Below are positions 22,716 to 61,900 of a DNA stretch of 64,000 nucleotides, piece by piece. The position numbers were made by a program, and so were the translations under genes. The DNA is taken from the NCBI GenBank assembly GCA_964020155.1, contig OZ026563.1:4175440-4239439 (forward strand), given 5' to 3'. A model generated the notes under the pieces. It was not told the DNA's origin, ran no database searches, and was given only the letters and a program-made list of their open reading frames with translations. Every line of letters begins with the position of its first letter. Within the stretch, counting starts at the first letter, position 1. The stretch is from Chondrilla cf. caribensis. Lineage: Eukaryota; Porifera; Demospongiae; Chondrillida; Chondrillidae.

Positions 22716-25228
22716 ATGGATTTCTTGGCAAGCTCAAACGCGTACGGTACCGAATCAATTGATGATTGTGAACGAAACCGTGTTTTGCTGGTTGCAGTAA
22801 CTGAGGTCCTAAGACGAGAAAAGGAACGGGTGGTGGAGGAAATTCTATGTGATTTTCAATTCCAGGTAGTCTCGGACAAACTGTTAAAGAAATCCTTAAA
22901 AAAACAGCTGAAAGAAGCCAAACAAGCTCTCATAAATGAAAAACAAATGCGCAAAGAAACTACCATCGCCCTGGAAGAAAGTAGGAGATCGCATCTCAAG
23001 ACAAAAGCTCTCTTGAAAGACGAACAAAGGAAATATGAATATGCCAAGATGCAGTATGATAAGGTCAAGGTCGATCTTGATTCAGAAATTGACAACCATA
23101 GCATCACCAAGAAAGCCCTCGCAAAAAGATTAAAACTTCTCAAGAAAGAGGTGGCTGCTCGCGAGGAAGAAGCTGAGCAGATGAGGAATACACTACAAAA
23201 AGAACAAATTGTAGTTAAAGAACTTGCACGAAAAGTGCACACGCTTGAATCTGGTGAGTTCAAAACAAACGTTCATGCACTCAACAAAATTTCAATACAT
23301 GGTTTGGCACAATGTGTACACCTCATGTATATACATCAAATACAGGTACTCATATGCACGACAATATATAATATTATAAGCAAGTTGGAATTGTAATCTG
23401 CTTATCATAAGATATATGTTGCAATGTCGGATACAGTCGAGACTGTACATATACCTCTCTTCTATATAGAAAAGAAGGCATTGAAAGAAGAATTGACAGC
23501 AAAACAACAAGGTACACATAATATCTGTCATACATTGAGGTCACGTGGTTAACAGTACATAACAGCGCTGGGACCATTAATCAATTAAACAATTAATTGA
23601 TCAATCAATTGATTTTCATTTTAAGTCTGATGGTTGTTGAAGTACAAGGAAATAATTGGTCAATCAAAGGAAGTAATTAAGTGAATACAACAGGAAGCCA
23701 ACCCACTACGTTACCCACAACAGGAAGCCACCCACGTCGTTACCCACAATCTTCACTCAGTGGATTTGAGTTTATACTGTGCTAGTACATGACATGTTTA
23801 AAGAGAACTCTCACGGCTCCACATCCAATCTATTGTGTGCTCAGCCCAAAAAAGTGGGAGTAGTTTCCGGTTACGGCCACTTAATTACTTCGGGTGATTA
23901 ATTGATCAATTAATTTACTACTATGCACTGATATTTGATTTAAAATTGCAGCCAATTCTCACCACTAATGCACAATAGTCATATTGCATGGAGAGTACCA
24001 AGTTCCTCATAATCTGTAATATCTGTAAATGTATATGTATAATAATTACTTCTACAATAATACCATGATGGTTGTATTTTGTTTGAAGATGCATTAGTGT
24101 ATTTGGGATAGTGGATAATCGAACATGCTTGCTGTACTAGTGCATGTAGAGTGCATTGCATAATATTAGCAGGCCTTTATGTTTATTAAGTAATCATTGA
24201 ATTCATTCTTACATTTAGGCTTTATGAAATCGAAAATCCTCCGCGAAGCCATTGATAAAGACCACAAGATGCTATATCTTGGAAGAGATACACAAGGAGA
24301 TACCAACAGCAACTTTCCTGATTCAAAAGCACTTGTTGGCTTGGAGTCATTTCTGGATGATCTGCGCAAGAAGTACCTTGTTCTGAGTCCACAGTCTGGT
24401 TCAGTTGCCATTTGCTTGAACTACCTGATAGAACCTCGAGTTGTACATCCATCTCTGAAAGAATTCATCCGTGGTGGTGTTATCAGCACAATGTGTGCAT
24501 GGGAAGCTTACATAAAGAATGTACTGGAGGAAGCATTTGACCTCATGATAGCCGAGTGCCCAGGCTCTGAACGAGGGTGCACTTTTCCTGGAAACCTTTC
24601 TAAAATGAAAACAAAATGGCTATACTGCCAACAAGCAGCACATCAAAAGATAAAACCAGCATGTAAGAGCTGGAAAGACTATAGAAAGCATATTTTGAAG
24701 GACATGCGTCCATTGTTGTCCAAACACAAAGGTATTGATTTCTTGTTTGAAAAATTATTTTACCCAGGACAAGACAAAGCACAAGGAAGCCTGTCTAGCT
24801 GCATAGCTGGTCACAGGCTAACCTATCCCTACTGGACCAGGGATGGTGAGAAAGTTACACTGCAAATCAACGATCCTCGACTTCTTCACGATATTCTGAG
24901 GCTTTACTATGGAGTTCGTTGTACCTTTGCTCATGGTTGCAATGAAAGGACTGTCAATAAAAGATCGTGTCTTTACAAATTCCCACAGTCTCCTGATGAG
25001 CTGCCACTAGCTCCAGTCAGTAAAGAACATGCTGATCATGCTAAAAAAGTTGCACGTGAGCTCTTTTGTATTTACATGGACATTCTTGACCATGGAAGGG
25101 ATGTGGATGTCGAATATCGCACACTAGTGAACCTCAATGCATTCATTCTCTGTACCTCCCGTTCCATGACTCTGGCCATAAAGGAAGTACTTGACAGAGA
25201 CTTTGGCATAGTTGTGTGGAATTCCTGA
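22716..25228 (+). CDS. Coiled-coil protein with C-terminal HEPN-like domain
   Basis: Three exons (22716-23253, 23470-23511, 24219-25228) close in frame for 529 residues. Residues about 15-190 are a charged coiled coil rich in Lys, Glu, Leu and Arg (REKERVVEEI, KQLKEAKQAL). Residues about 205-529 resemble the RiboL-PSP-HEPN group: an N-terminal helix with CAWEAYIKNVLEEAFDL, then late in the domain YYGVRCTFAHGCNER, which contains the HEPN R-x4-H motif (R427, H432). HEPN proteins are often RNases or RNA-binding effectors in defence and stress systems; RNase activity here is inferred from that motif only. I do not recognise a named animal orthologue. It lies 200 bp upstream of the next gene on the same strand. 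Intron 2 carries a probable small mobile element. Confidence 0.8.
23577..23915. mobile_element. Possible small inverted-repeat element in the HEPN gene intron
   Basis: Both ends are built from TTAATTGATCAATT-type self-complementary words (23577-23615 and 23896-23915) around a distinct, less AT-rich body. This suggests a MITE-like insertion. The termini are low complexity, so chance similarity in AT-rich intron DNA is not excluded. Confidence 0.35.
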
Positions 25229-25430
25229 ACACACCAGACATTGTGATCACATTTTTAAATTGAACTGTACTACTTTTCATTATTTGTATGTAAACGCGAT
25301 ATTAATTTCTGTGTGTTTGCATTCGTACGGCAATATCCTTTTCGATCGCGATTGCGCAACATCCTAATGGCAGCGACTTCCAAACTTGTGGTTATGGTCT
25401 GATTTTACCTGGGTTCTCTTCCGTTGGACA

Positions 25431-33988
<8,558 letters not shown>

Positions 33989-34872
33989 ATTTATTACGAC
34001 TATATAGTTTTTATGTTGTTGTACGAACATTGTATTTAGCTTAGGATTCCTGTTTATTGCACAATTTCACAGCTATCAATCCCACCAACTAATATTTAGA
34101 AATGCCCAACTTAATGCAATAAAAGTATAATAGTATTTATATCTGTATAATTTACATATATATCTTGTAATAATTATCATAGAATAACTATCATATATAA
34201 TATGTACTAGTTTTATCATTACTAAAACAATCCGTACACTGTACGTATTATAATAATTATTAATTATTATTACAAGCACTGTTACCACGTACCGATGACT
34301 GCACACCATACACTGCATAAGGATAATTTAACGATAGTACAAAACTGTAAAATGACCAAGGAGCAATCAAGCATGTGTACAAGTTACTGTGGAAATGAGC
34401 TAGTTTGTCAGAATTATCATGAGCCGGGGTAGGTGTCTTATGCATGAACACTCTATGCTGAGGAAACCTTGTAGGATCCACCTGTGGGAGGGAGAGGAGA
34501 GGAGAACATTCCACATGGTTATCTCCCGAATTGCAACCATCTGGGGTAGCAACAATATCTGGGCACAGTGGATACTTTTGTAACCACCCCCACACAGAAT
34601 GCAACACATGTATGAGTGAATGCATATCTGGCTATACTCCCGTAAGTGAAGTGTGAATCAGTGAGACAGATCACTGTCCATGAGGTAATTCATATGTAGT
34701 TGATAAGGAGATACTAGAGTCACATACATGCCTGTGCATGCATATCACACAGCATGTATGTACGTACATACATATGTATGTACATTCACATCACATCATA
34801 CACATGTTAAGATACACGACAAAATAACAATACAGTACCACTGCCACATGCTTGAACACAAAACTCACACAC
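33989..34872. other. Convergent AT-rich spacer with a polyadenylation signal
   Basis: AATAAA at 34118-34123 lies about 130 bp past the stop of the large coiled-coil gene and is a likely polyadenylation signal. The remainder is AT-rich and should include the 3' UTR of the SR-protein gene on the minus strand. No gene seen. Confidence 0.5.
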
Positions 34873-36263
34873 TTAGCGAGATCTACTTCTAGAGTGGCGA
34901 CCATTTTCCGGTGATCTGTCCCTCCTTGGAGATCGCTCGCTAGACTTGTATCGACCCTCGTATGGTGAAAATGACCGGTCCCTCCCTCTGTGAACCCTGC
35001 GAGATCCCCAAAATACAGACACATCTTAAAAATACAATGCAAGGAATGTGCAAAATTTGTACGTCTTTTGAAGTAATTACATACTAAACAGATTGATTGT
35101 ATAGCATGATGTACTCTTTTGAAGCAACCATTGTGAACTAATTCAACCACATTTGTATACCACCGGGATGAGGAAACGCTTCAATAGCACATGCTAATAG
35201 GAGAACACGTGTTGTACATCACCCAAATCGAGACATACGTAATGTATTCTTAACTTCATACAAACACATTTTGAACATGGGATCCCCTACTGAACATCAC
35301 ACAATCGCAGACCCACAAGTACATGTTAAACAAGAGAACCACTACTGAACAACACACCATTGCAGACACACAAGTACATGTTAAACAAGAGAACCACTAC
35401 TGAACAACACACCATTGCAGACACACAAGTACATGTTAAACAAGAGAACCACTACTGAACAACACACCATTGCAGACGCACAACAAATCACAGACAAAAC
35501 TTCAGACCTTCGAGGGCTGCGGCTACGACTGCGACTCCTTCTGAAGTCTCTGCCTCCTCTTGGTGACCTGGAGGTGACAGTGGGTGATGTGAATGACGAG
35601 GGTCATAAAATGTCACGTGCAAGTCACATGAACAGCCAATTAGATGTGCCAAACAGAGTCGTTAGATCCGAGCTGATAAGAGCAGATGAAATGACGAATT
35701 ACTGTAGTAGTAGTGGTGTTTGGTTGCGAAGTAGCAGAAGGTCAGATGTGATGTACAGAAGGTATGGTATTTCACAACTAAAGTAATTCCTGTGGAAAAG
35801 GTCAACAGCGGTTCATTGTCACACATACACACACGCACAAAGAGATAAATCCATAAACAACACAACAACGTGAATAACAACAACAACAACAAAGTGGCCC
35901 TGTCGCATTCACGTAGATTCACCTGCTTCGCCGTCCCCCACGAGGAGGGGTACGATTTCTGAATCTACTGCTGACCACGGTGGGTCGTGGGCCCCTCCGG
36001 CTGTTCTTGTAGCCCGGCATACTCGTCGGTTTGGCCAACTCCACACGTATACGCACGCCACATACGTGTCTCCCGTCCATTTCATAAACACAGTCTTCTG
36101 CGTCTCTAGGATCGTCAAACTCCACGAAAGCAAAGCCGGGAGGATTTCTAGCAACCCAGATACTTTTCAAGGTACCAAATCTCGAAAACTCTTGTTCTAG
36201 TTCATGTTTAGAACCACCTGATCCAAGGTCTCCGATATAGACTCTAGTTGATCCTTTTGACAT
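34873..36263 (-). CDS. SRSF3: SR splicing factor, SRSF3-like
   Basis: Three exons (35923-36263, 35508-35567, 34873-34996) close in frame for 174 residues; human SRSF3 has 164. SR proteins bind exonic RNA through an RRM and recruit spliceosome components through an RS domain. The RRM spans residues 7-80 with RNP2 VYIGDL (8-13) and RNP1 within [25 protein letters not shown] is the diagnostic SRSF3/SRSF7 block. The C-terminus is an RS domain ([19 protein letters not shown] at the very end). There is no CCHC zinc knuckle, which favours SRSF3 over SRSF7. The first Met before SKGST is used; an open frame continues upstream but is not SR-like. The 511-bp second intron holds a 55-bp repeat. Confidence 0.9.
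35283..35480. repeat. 55-bp minisatellite in the SR-protein intron
   Basis: About 3.5 tandem copies containing AGTACATGTTAAACAAGAG and ACACCATTGCAGAC, ending about 30 bp from the donor of exon 35508-35567. Confidence 0.88.
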
Positions 36264-36419
36264 CTTGCAACAAGTAAAAGCCACACAATGAAGTTGACAC
36301 CGAGTTTTGAACAAGTTATAGTATCCGAAGTGAAAGAATTTATTATACCTTCCGCAACCACGAAATGGCCAGTCACGTGACCTACACACGTGTATTGTCA
36401 TGGATACTGTTATGATAAA
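36264..36419. promoter_or_regulatory. Compact bidirectional promoter, SRSF3-like / LEKR1-like
   Basis: The start codons diverge with 156 bp between them. The interval holds two TCACGTGA/CACACGTGT-type E-box-like palindromes near 36372-36393. The bidirectional role is inferred from layout. Confidence 0.6.
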
Positions 36420-42937
<6,518 letters not shown>

Positions 42938-42951
42938 TGTGTGTGCCTGTG

Positions 42952-43032
<81 letters not shown>

Positions 43033-43036
43033 TGTG

Positions 43037-43100
<64 letters not shown>

Positions 43101-43681
43101 CATCTACACATATGTACATACCTTTGTGCTTCACTAATTGTATTAATTAATTTTGTCTTTACTGTCAATTATCTTCCACCATTCTTTGTATGTACGTGTA
43201 TATATTTTGTGTACTAATAGTCACTATTAAGTTAAGACAGTGAATTTTATACAGTCATGAAACATTGTATTACATTGTACTGTAATTTCATGAATATAAA
43301 TTACAATTATTTATATGTATTGTATTGATTAGTCAACTATATATGTACAGTATATACCATTGTTATTGAATACTATTACTGCACATGCATAATATTATTA
43401 CAGTCAACTTCCACATAATAATATATTGTGAAATTATAAGTATTAAAAAAGGAAGTTTGATTTTACAGATGTACATAAAAACGTGTACATTAATTGAGTC
43501 CTGGTCTGTATATGTGAATATAAAATGACAATTAAAAAGCAATTTAGTCGGCTGTTTGTGATATTGAGGGTGTGTACATAAGTCTAGATCACCATGGAGT
43601 AAGGGTGTGTACATATGTCTAGATGGAGTGAGGGTGTGTACATATGTCTAGATGGAGTAAGGGTGTGTCTAGACACAGAGG
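42938..43681. other. Convergent spacer: (GT)n tract and AT-rich 3' flanks
   Basis: A (GT)n tract of about 145 bp (42956-43099) begins about 20 bp past the LEKR1-like stop and would lie in its 3' UTR. The rest is AT-rich. A short degenerate repeat with TACATATGTCTAGATGGAG lies near 43570-43665, next to the DHX33 stop. No gene seen. Confidence 0.6.
42956..43099. repeat. (GT)n microsatellite in the LEKR1-like 3' flank
   Basis: A nearly pure dinucleotide tract with one TCTGTGCA interruption. Confidence 0.95.
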
Positions 43682-49025
<5,344 letters not shown>

Positions 49026-49109
49026 TTTCGTCTTTCAAAATTGATTGCGCAATTGCCCTCAGATTTGGCGCGAATTCTTTTTTACATTCGAAATTTTTAG
49101 TAGCCCAAG
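49026..49109. promoter_or_regulatory. Very short bidirectional promoter, DHX33 / TRAIP-like
   Basis: Only 84 bp separate the divergent start codons. The interval is AT-rich and includes GGCGCGAA (an E2F-like word) near 49067-49074. Shared control is inferred from layout. Confidence 0.6.
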
Positions 49110-54555
<5,446 letters not shown>

Positions 54556-55252
54556 TCTCAGAAGTGGCAATTCTAATCCCATATTTCTCTACCATCAAAT
54601 GATTGGAGTGATTTTTTTTTTCATTTGTATCCGTGTTGATTCACATGTGTACTTGGTCTAAATATCAACTACATTGTGATAGTGAGTGTGTATGCGTTGT
54701 ACATGATATAATGTAATGTTATTATTATCGATTTGATTCTTAATTGTCGCACACTGGAGATTTTGACCTGTATGCACGGGCCTTCCAGGTGGATTATAGA
54801 AAATCATAATACTGTAGTAGGTACATATACGTACATTATTTAGTGGTCAAGACATGGGCACGAGGGCAGTATGACATATAAAATACTGAGTCCCGAGGGT
54901 GAGTGTATTTTATATGTCATACTGCCCGAGTGTCCATGTCTTAACCAGTATAGCATCCGTTGCTAACGCTTTATACTGTTGCTAGCACGTTATACATTAT
55001 AAATTGCTGTATAATAGTACTGTTTCTATGGTAATGGTTGCTATATATGCATACGTACCTACTAAAGAACCCATATAAATTGAGGTGCTCGTATACATAT
55101 ACTATACTGGTATGCCATGTTAGTATGTAATGTGGATTAGGTGCTAGTACTGTACATATAACTACATATACTATATGACTATTAAATTTACCCATATGTA
55201 CTTGTATATTATTATACATACATATTATACTGTGCATACGTACATATATGTA
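54556..55252. other. AT-rich gene-free flank of TRAIP-like gene
   Basis: 3' flank without a supported gene. It holds the fold-back element described separately, then AT-rich DNA with many GTAC-type words leading into the satellite region. Confidence 0.6.
54841..54948. mobile_element. Fold-back (palindromic) MITE-like element
   Basis: Arms of about 46 bp with few mismatches: GGGCAGTATGACATATAAAA on the left is answered by its complement TTTTATATGTCATACTGCCC on the right, with a loop of about 15-20 bp. The outer ends are TAGTGGT and ACCAGTA, so a TA boundary is plausible. No coding capacity. Confidence 0.75.
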
Positions 55253-55989
55253 GGATCTAAACGCTAAGCACCTTTTCGTGTAGCTCATGGTAGAGGGAGT
55301 GTGTCAACATGATATTCTATGAAGACCTAGCTCTGGACTTATAGTACTTTATGAAATAATTTTTGTCTCCGTAGGTGTTCCCTAGCCCTAACTACATGCT
55401 GAGGTGCTTAATATTTAATGTACGTATGGAAAGGTATTGGATCAAAAAATGCTAAGCACCTTTTCATGTAGCTTATGGTAGAGGGATTGCATATGCACTA
55501 AATTGTAGACCTATACTACCTTATGAAACAATTATCGTCTCCATAGGTAGTCCCTAACACTAACTACATCCGGAGGTGCTTAATATTATTTAATGTATGG
55601 GAAGGTACGTATAGGATCTAAAAACGCTAAGCACCTTTTAATATAGCTCATGGGAGAGGGGGTGTGTCAGCATGATAATTTATGGGGACCTAGCTGTGGA
55701 CCTATACTAACTTATGAAACAGTTTTCATCTTTGTAGGTGGTCCCTAACTCTAGCTACATCCAGAGGTGCTTAGTATTTTTTAATGTATGGGAAGGTATA
55801 GGATGAATTAACACTAAGCACCTTTTTGCGTAGTTCATGGCAGAGGGAGTGTGTCAACCTGATATTTTATGGAGACCCAGCTGTAGATCTATGCTAACTT
55901 ATGAAGCATTTTTGTCTCCGTAGGTAGCCTCTAACCCTAACTACACCCGGAGGTGCTTAATATTTTTATAATGTACGTATGGGAAGGTA
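55253..55989. repeat. Satellite family A, four tandem units of about 185 bp
   Basis: Each unit carries CGCTAAGCACCTTTT near its start, ATGGTAGAGGGAGTGTGTCA, and AGGTGCTTAATATTT near its end. AGGTGCTTA and TAAGCACCT are inverted to each other across each unit junction, about 55 bp apart. Copies diverge by perhaps 10-20 percent by eye. Confidence 0.88.
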
Positions 55990-58900
55990 TAGGATCTAAA
56001 AACGCTAAGCACCTTTTTGCATAGCTCATGGGAGAGGGGGCGTGTCAACATCATATTTTTACCAAATTTAGCTGGGGATGTGAGCTAAATTATGAAACAC
56101 TTCCCATCTCTTTGTGTGCTTTGTAACCCTTGTTATTCAAGGTGGTGCTATGGCCAAATTTTGGCCATTGCACCACAGTCAATGTACATAATATAGAACA
56201 AAACACTAAGCACCTTTTTGTATAGCTTATGGGAGAGGGGGCATGTCAACCTGATATTTTCAACCAATTTAGCTGGGGATGTGAGCTAAGTTATGAAACA
56301 CTTCCCATCTCTTTGTGTGCTTTGTAACCCTTGTTATTCAAGGTGGTGCTATGGCCAAATTTTGGCCATTGCACCACAGTCAATGTACGTAAGAGAGAAC
56401 AAAACACTAAGCACCTTTTTGTATAGCTCATGGGAGAGGGGGCGTGTCAACCTGATATTTTCAACCAATTTAGCTGGGGATGTGAACTAAGTTATGAAAC
56501 ACTTCCCATCTCTTTGTGTGCTTTGTAACCCTTGGTATTCAAGGTGGTGCTATGGCCAAATTTTGGCCATTGCACCACAGTCAATGTACGTAAGAGAGAA
56601 CAAAACGCTAAGTACCTTTTAGTATAGCTCATGGGAGAGGGGGCGTGTCAACCTGATATTTTCAACCAATTTAGCTGGGGATGTGAACTAAGTTATGAAA
56701 CACTTCCCATCTCTTTGTGTGCTTTGTAACCCTTGTTATTCAAGGTGGTGCTATGGCCAAATTTTGGCCATTGCACCACAGTCAATGTACGTAAGAGAGA
56801 ACAAAACACTAAGCACCTTTTTGTATAGCTCATGGGAGAGGGGGCGTGTCAACCTGATATGTTCAACCAATTTAGCTGGGGATGTGAGCTAAGTTATGAA
56901 ACACTTCCCATCTCTTTGTGTGCTTTGTAACCCTTGATATTCAAGGTGGTGCTATGGCCAAATTTTGGCCACTGCGCCACAGTCAATGTACGTAAGAGAG
57001 AACAAAACACTAAGCACCTTTTTGTATAGCTCATGGGAGAGGGGGCGTGTCAACCTAATATTTTCAACCAATTTAGCTGGGGATGTGAACTAAGTTATGA
57101 AACACTTCCCATCTCTTTGTGTGCTTTGTTTCCCTTGTTATTCAAGGTGGTGCTATGGCCAAATTTTGGCCATTGCACCACAGTCAATGTACATAATATA
57201 GAACAAAACGCTAAGTACCTTTTAGTATAGCTCATGGGAGAGGGGGCGTGTCAACCTGATATTTTCAACCAATTTAGCTGGGGATGTGAGCTAAGTTATG
57301 AAACATTTCCCATCTCTTTGTGTGCTTTGTTTCCCTTGTTATTCAAGGTGGTGCTATGGCCAAATTTTGGCCATTGCACCACAGTCAATGTACATAATAT
57401 AGAACAAAACGCTAAGTACCTTTTAGTATAGCTCATGGGAGAGGGGGCGTGTCAACCTGATATTTTCAACCAATTTAGCTGGGGATGTGAGCTAAGTTAT
57501 GAAACATTTCCCATCTCTTTGTGTGCTTTGTTTCCCTTGTTATTCAAGGTGGTGCTATGGCCAAATTTTGGCCATTGCACCACAGTCAATGTACATAATA
57601 TAGAACAAAACACTAAGCACCTTTTTGTATAGCTCATGGGAGAGGGGGCGTGTCAACCTGATATTTTCAACCAATTTAGCTGGGGATGTGAGCTAAGTTA
57701 TGAAACACTTCCCATCTCTTTGTGTGCTTTGTTTCCCTTGTTATTCAAGGTGGTGCTATGGCCAAATTTTGGCCATAGCACCACAGTCAATGTACGTAAG
57801 AGAGAACAAAACACTAAGCACATTTTTGTATAGCTCATGGGAGAGGGGGCGTGTCAACCTGATATGTTCAACCAATTTAGCTGGGGATGTGAGCTAAGTT
57901 ATGAAACACTTCCCATCTCTTTGTGTGCTTTGTTTCCCTTGTTATTCAAGGTGGTGCAATGGCCAAATTTTGGCCATTGCACCACAGTCAATGTACATAA
58001 TATAGAACAAAACGCTAAGTACCTTTTAGTATAGCTCATGGGAGAGGGGGCATGTCAACCTGATATGTTCAACCAATTTAGCTGGGGATGTGAGCTAAGT
58101 TATGAAACACTTCCCACCTCTTTGTGTGCTTTGTAACCCTTGATATTCAAGGTGGTGCTATGGCCAAATTTTGGTCATAGCACCACAGTCAATGTACGTA
58201 AGAGAGAACAAAACACTAAGCACCTTTTTGTATAGCTCATGGGAGAGGGGGCGTGTCAACCTGATATTTTCAACCAATTTAGCTGTGGATGTGAGCTAAG
58301 TTATGAAACACTTCCCACCTCTTTGTGTGCTTTGTAACCCTTGATATTCAAGGTGGTGCTATGGCCAAATTTTGGCCATTGCGCCACAGTCAATGTACAT
58401 AATATAGAACAAAACGCTAAGTACCTTTTAGTATAGCTCATGGGAGAGGGGGCGTGTCAACCTGATATTTTCAACCAATTTAGCTGGGGATGTGAGCTAA
58501 GTTATAAAACACTTCCCACCTCTTTGTGTGCTTTGTAACCCTTGTTATTCAAGGTGGTGCTATGGCCAAATTTTGGCCATTGCACCACAGTCAATGTACG
58601 TAAGAGAGAACAAAACACTAAGCACCTTTTTGTATAGCTCATGGGAGAGGGGGCGTGTCAACCTGATATTTTCAACCAATTTAGCTGGGGATGTGAGCTA
58701 AGTTATGAAACACTTCCCATCTCTTTGTGTGCTTTGTAACCCTTGATATTCAAGGTGGTGCTATGGCCAAATTTTGGCCACTGCGCCACAGTCAATGTAC
58801 GTAAGAGAGAACAAAACGCTAAGCACCTTTTTGTATAGCTCATGGGAGAGGGGGCGTGTCAACCTGATATTTTCAACCAATTTAGCTGGGGATGTGAACT

Positions 58901-61900
58901 AAGTTATGAAACACTTCCCATCTCTTTGTGTGCTTTGTAACCCTTGTTATTCAAGGTGGTGCTATGGCCAAATTTTGGCCATTGCACCACAGTCAATGTA
59001 CGTAAGAGAGAACAAAACACTAAGCACCTTTTTGTATAGCTCATGGGAGAGGGGGCGTATCAACCTGATATTTTCAACCAATTTAGCTGTGGATGTGAAC
59101 TAAGTTATAAAACACTTCCCACCTCTTTGTGTGCTCTGTAACCCTTGATATTCAAGGTGGTGCTATGGCCAAATTTTGGCCATTGCACCACAGTCAATGT
59201 ACATAATATAGAACAAAACGCTAAGTACCTTTTTGTATAGCTCATGGGAGAGGGGGCGTGTCAACCTGATATTTTCAACTAAACTAGCTGGGGATGTAAA
59301 CTAAGTTATGAAACACTTCCCATCTCTTTGTGTGCTTTGTAACCCTTGATATTCAAGGTGGTGCTATGGCCAAATTTTGGCCATTGCACCACAGTCAATG
59401 TACATAATATAGAACAAAACGCTAAGTACCTTTTAGTATAGCTCATGGGAGAGGGGGCGTGTCAACCTGATATTTTCAACCAATTTAGCTGGGGATGTGA
59501 GCTAAGTTATGAAACACTTCCCATCTCTTTGTGTGCTTTGTAACCCTTGATATTCAAGGTGGTGCTATGGCCAAATTTTGGCCACTGCGCCACAGTCAAT
59601 GTACGTAAGAGAGAACAAAACACTAAGCACCTTTTTGTATAGCTCATGGGAGAGGGGGCGTGTCAACCTGATATTTTCAACCAATTTAGCTGGGGATGTG
59701 AACTAAGTTATGAAACACTTCCCATCTCTTTGTGTGCTTTGTAACCCTTGTTATTCAAGGTGGTGCAATGGCCAAATTTTGGCCATTGCACCACAGTCAA
59801 TGTACGTAAGAGAGAACAAAACACTAAGCACCTTTTTGTATAGCTCATGGGAGAGGGGGCGTATCAACCTGATATTTTCAACCAATTTAGCTGTGGATGT
59901 GAGCTAAGTTATAAAACACTTCCCACCTCTTTGTGTGCTCTGTAACCCTTGATATTCAAGGTGGTGCTATGGCCAAATTTTGGCCACTGCGCCACAGTCA
60001 ATGTACGTAAGAGAGAACAAAACACTAAGCACCTTTTTGTATAGCTCATGGGAGAGGGGGCGTGTCAACCTGATATTTTCAACCAATTTAGCTGGGGATG
60101 TGAACTAAGTTATGAAACACTTCCCATCTCTTTGTGTGCTTTGTAACCCTTGTTATTCAAGGTGGTGCAATGGCCAAATTTTGGCCATTGCACCACAGTC
60201 AATGTACGTAAGAGAGAACAAAACACTAAGCACCTTTTTGTATAGCTCATGGGAGAGGGGGCGTATCAACCTGATATTTTCAACCAATTTAGCTGTGGAT
60301 GTGAGCTAAGTTATAAAACACTTCCCACCTCTTTGTGTGCTCTGTAACCCTTGATATTCAAGGTGGTGCTATGGCCAAATTTTGGCCATTGCACCACAGT
60401 CAATGTACATAATATAGAACAAAACGCTAAGTACCTTTTTGTATAGCTCATGGGAGAGGGGGCGTGTCAACCTGATATTTTCAACTAAACTAGCTGGGGA
60501 TGTAAACTAAGTTATGAAACACTTCCCATCTCTTTGTGTGCTTTGTAACCCTTGATATTCAAGGTGGTGCTATGGCCAAATTTTGGCCATTGCACCACAG
60601 TCAATGTACATAATATAGAACAAAACGCTAAGTACCTTTTAGTATAGCTCATGGGAGAGGGGGCGTGTCAACCTGATATTTTCAACCAATTTAGCTGGGG
60701 ATGTGAGCTAAGTTATGAAACACTTCCCATCTCTTTGTGTGCTTTGTTTCCCTTGTTATTCAAGGTGGTGCAATGGCCAAATTTTGGCCATTGCACCACA
60801 GTCAATGTACATAATATAGAACAAAACGCTAAGTACCTTTTAGTATAGCTCATGGGAGAGGGGGCGTGTCAACCTGATATGTTCAACCAATTTAGCTGGG
60901 GATGTGAGCTAAGTTATGAAACACTTCCCACCTCTTTGTGTGCTTTGTAACCCTTGATATTCAAGGTGGTGCTATGGCCAAATTTTGGTCATAGCACCAC
61001 AGTCAATGTACGTAAGAGAGAACAAAACACTAAGCACCTTTTTGTATAGCTCATGGGAGAGGGGGCGTGTCAACCTGATATTTTCAACCAATTTAGCTGT
61101 GGATGTGAGCTAAGTTATGAAACACTTCCCACCTCTTTGTGTGCTTTGTAACCCTTGATATTCAAGGTGGTGCTATGGCCAAATTTTGGCCATTGCGCCA
61201 CAGTCAATGTACATAATATAGAACAAAACGCTAAGTACCTTTTAGTATAGCTCATGGGAGAGGGGGCGTGTCAACCTGATATTTTCAACCAATTTAGCTG
61301 GGGATGTGAGCTAAGTTATGAAACACTTCCCACCTCTTTGTGTGCTTTGTAACCCTTGTTATTCAAGGTGGTGCTATGGCCAAATTTTGGCCATAGCACC
61401 ACAGTCAATGTACGTAAGAGAGAACAAAACACTAAGCACCTTTTTGTATAGCTCATGGGAGAGGGGGCGTGTCAACCTGATATTTTCAACCAATTTAGCT
61501 GGGGATGTGAGCTAAGTTATGAAACACTTCCCATCTCTTTGTGTGCTTTGTAACCCTTGATATTCAAGGTGGTGCTATGGCCAAATTTTGGCCACTGCGC
61601 CACAGTCAATGTACGTAAGAGAGAACAAAACACTAAGCACCTTTTTGTATAGCTCATGGGAGAGGGGGCGTGTCAACCTGATATTTTCAACCAATTTAGC
61701 TGGGGATGTGAACTAAGTTATGAAACACTTCCCATCTCTTTGTGTGCTTTGTAACCCTTGTTATTCAAGGTGGTGCTATGGCCAAATTTTGGCCATTGCA
61801 CCACAGTCAATGTACGTAAGAGAGAACAAAACACTAAGCACCTTTTTGTATAGCTCATGGGAGAGGGGGCGTATCAACCTGATATTTTCAACCAATTTAG

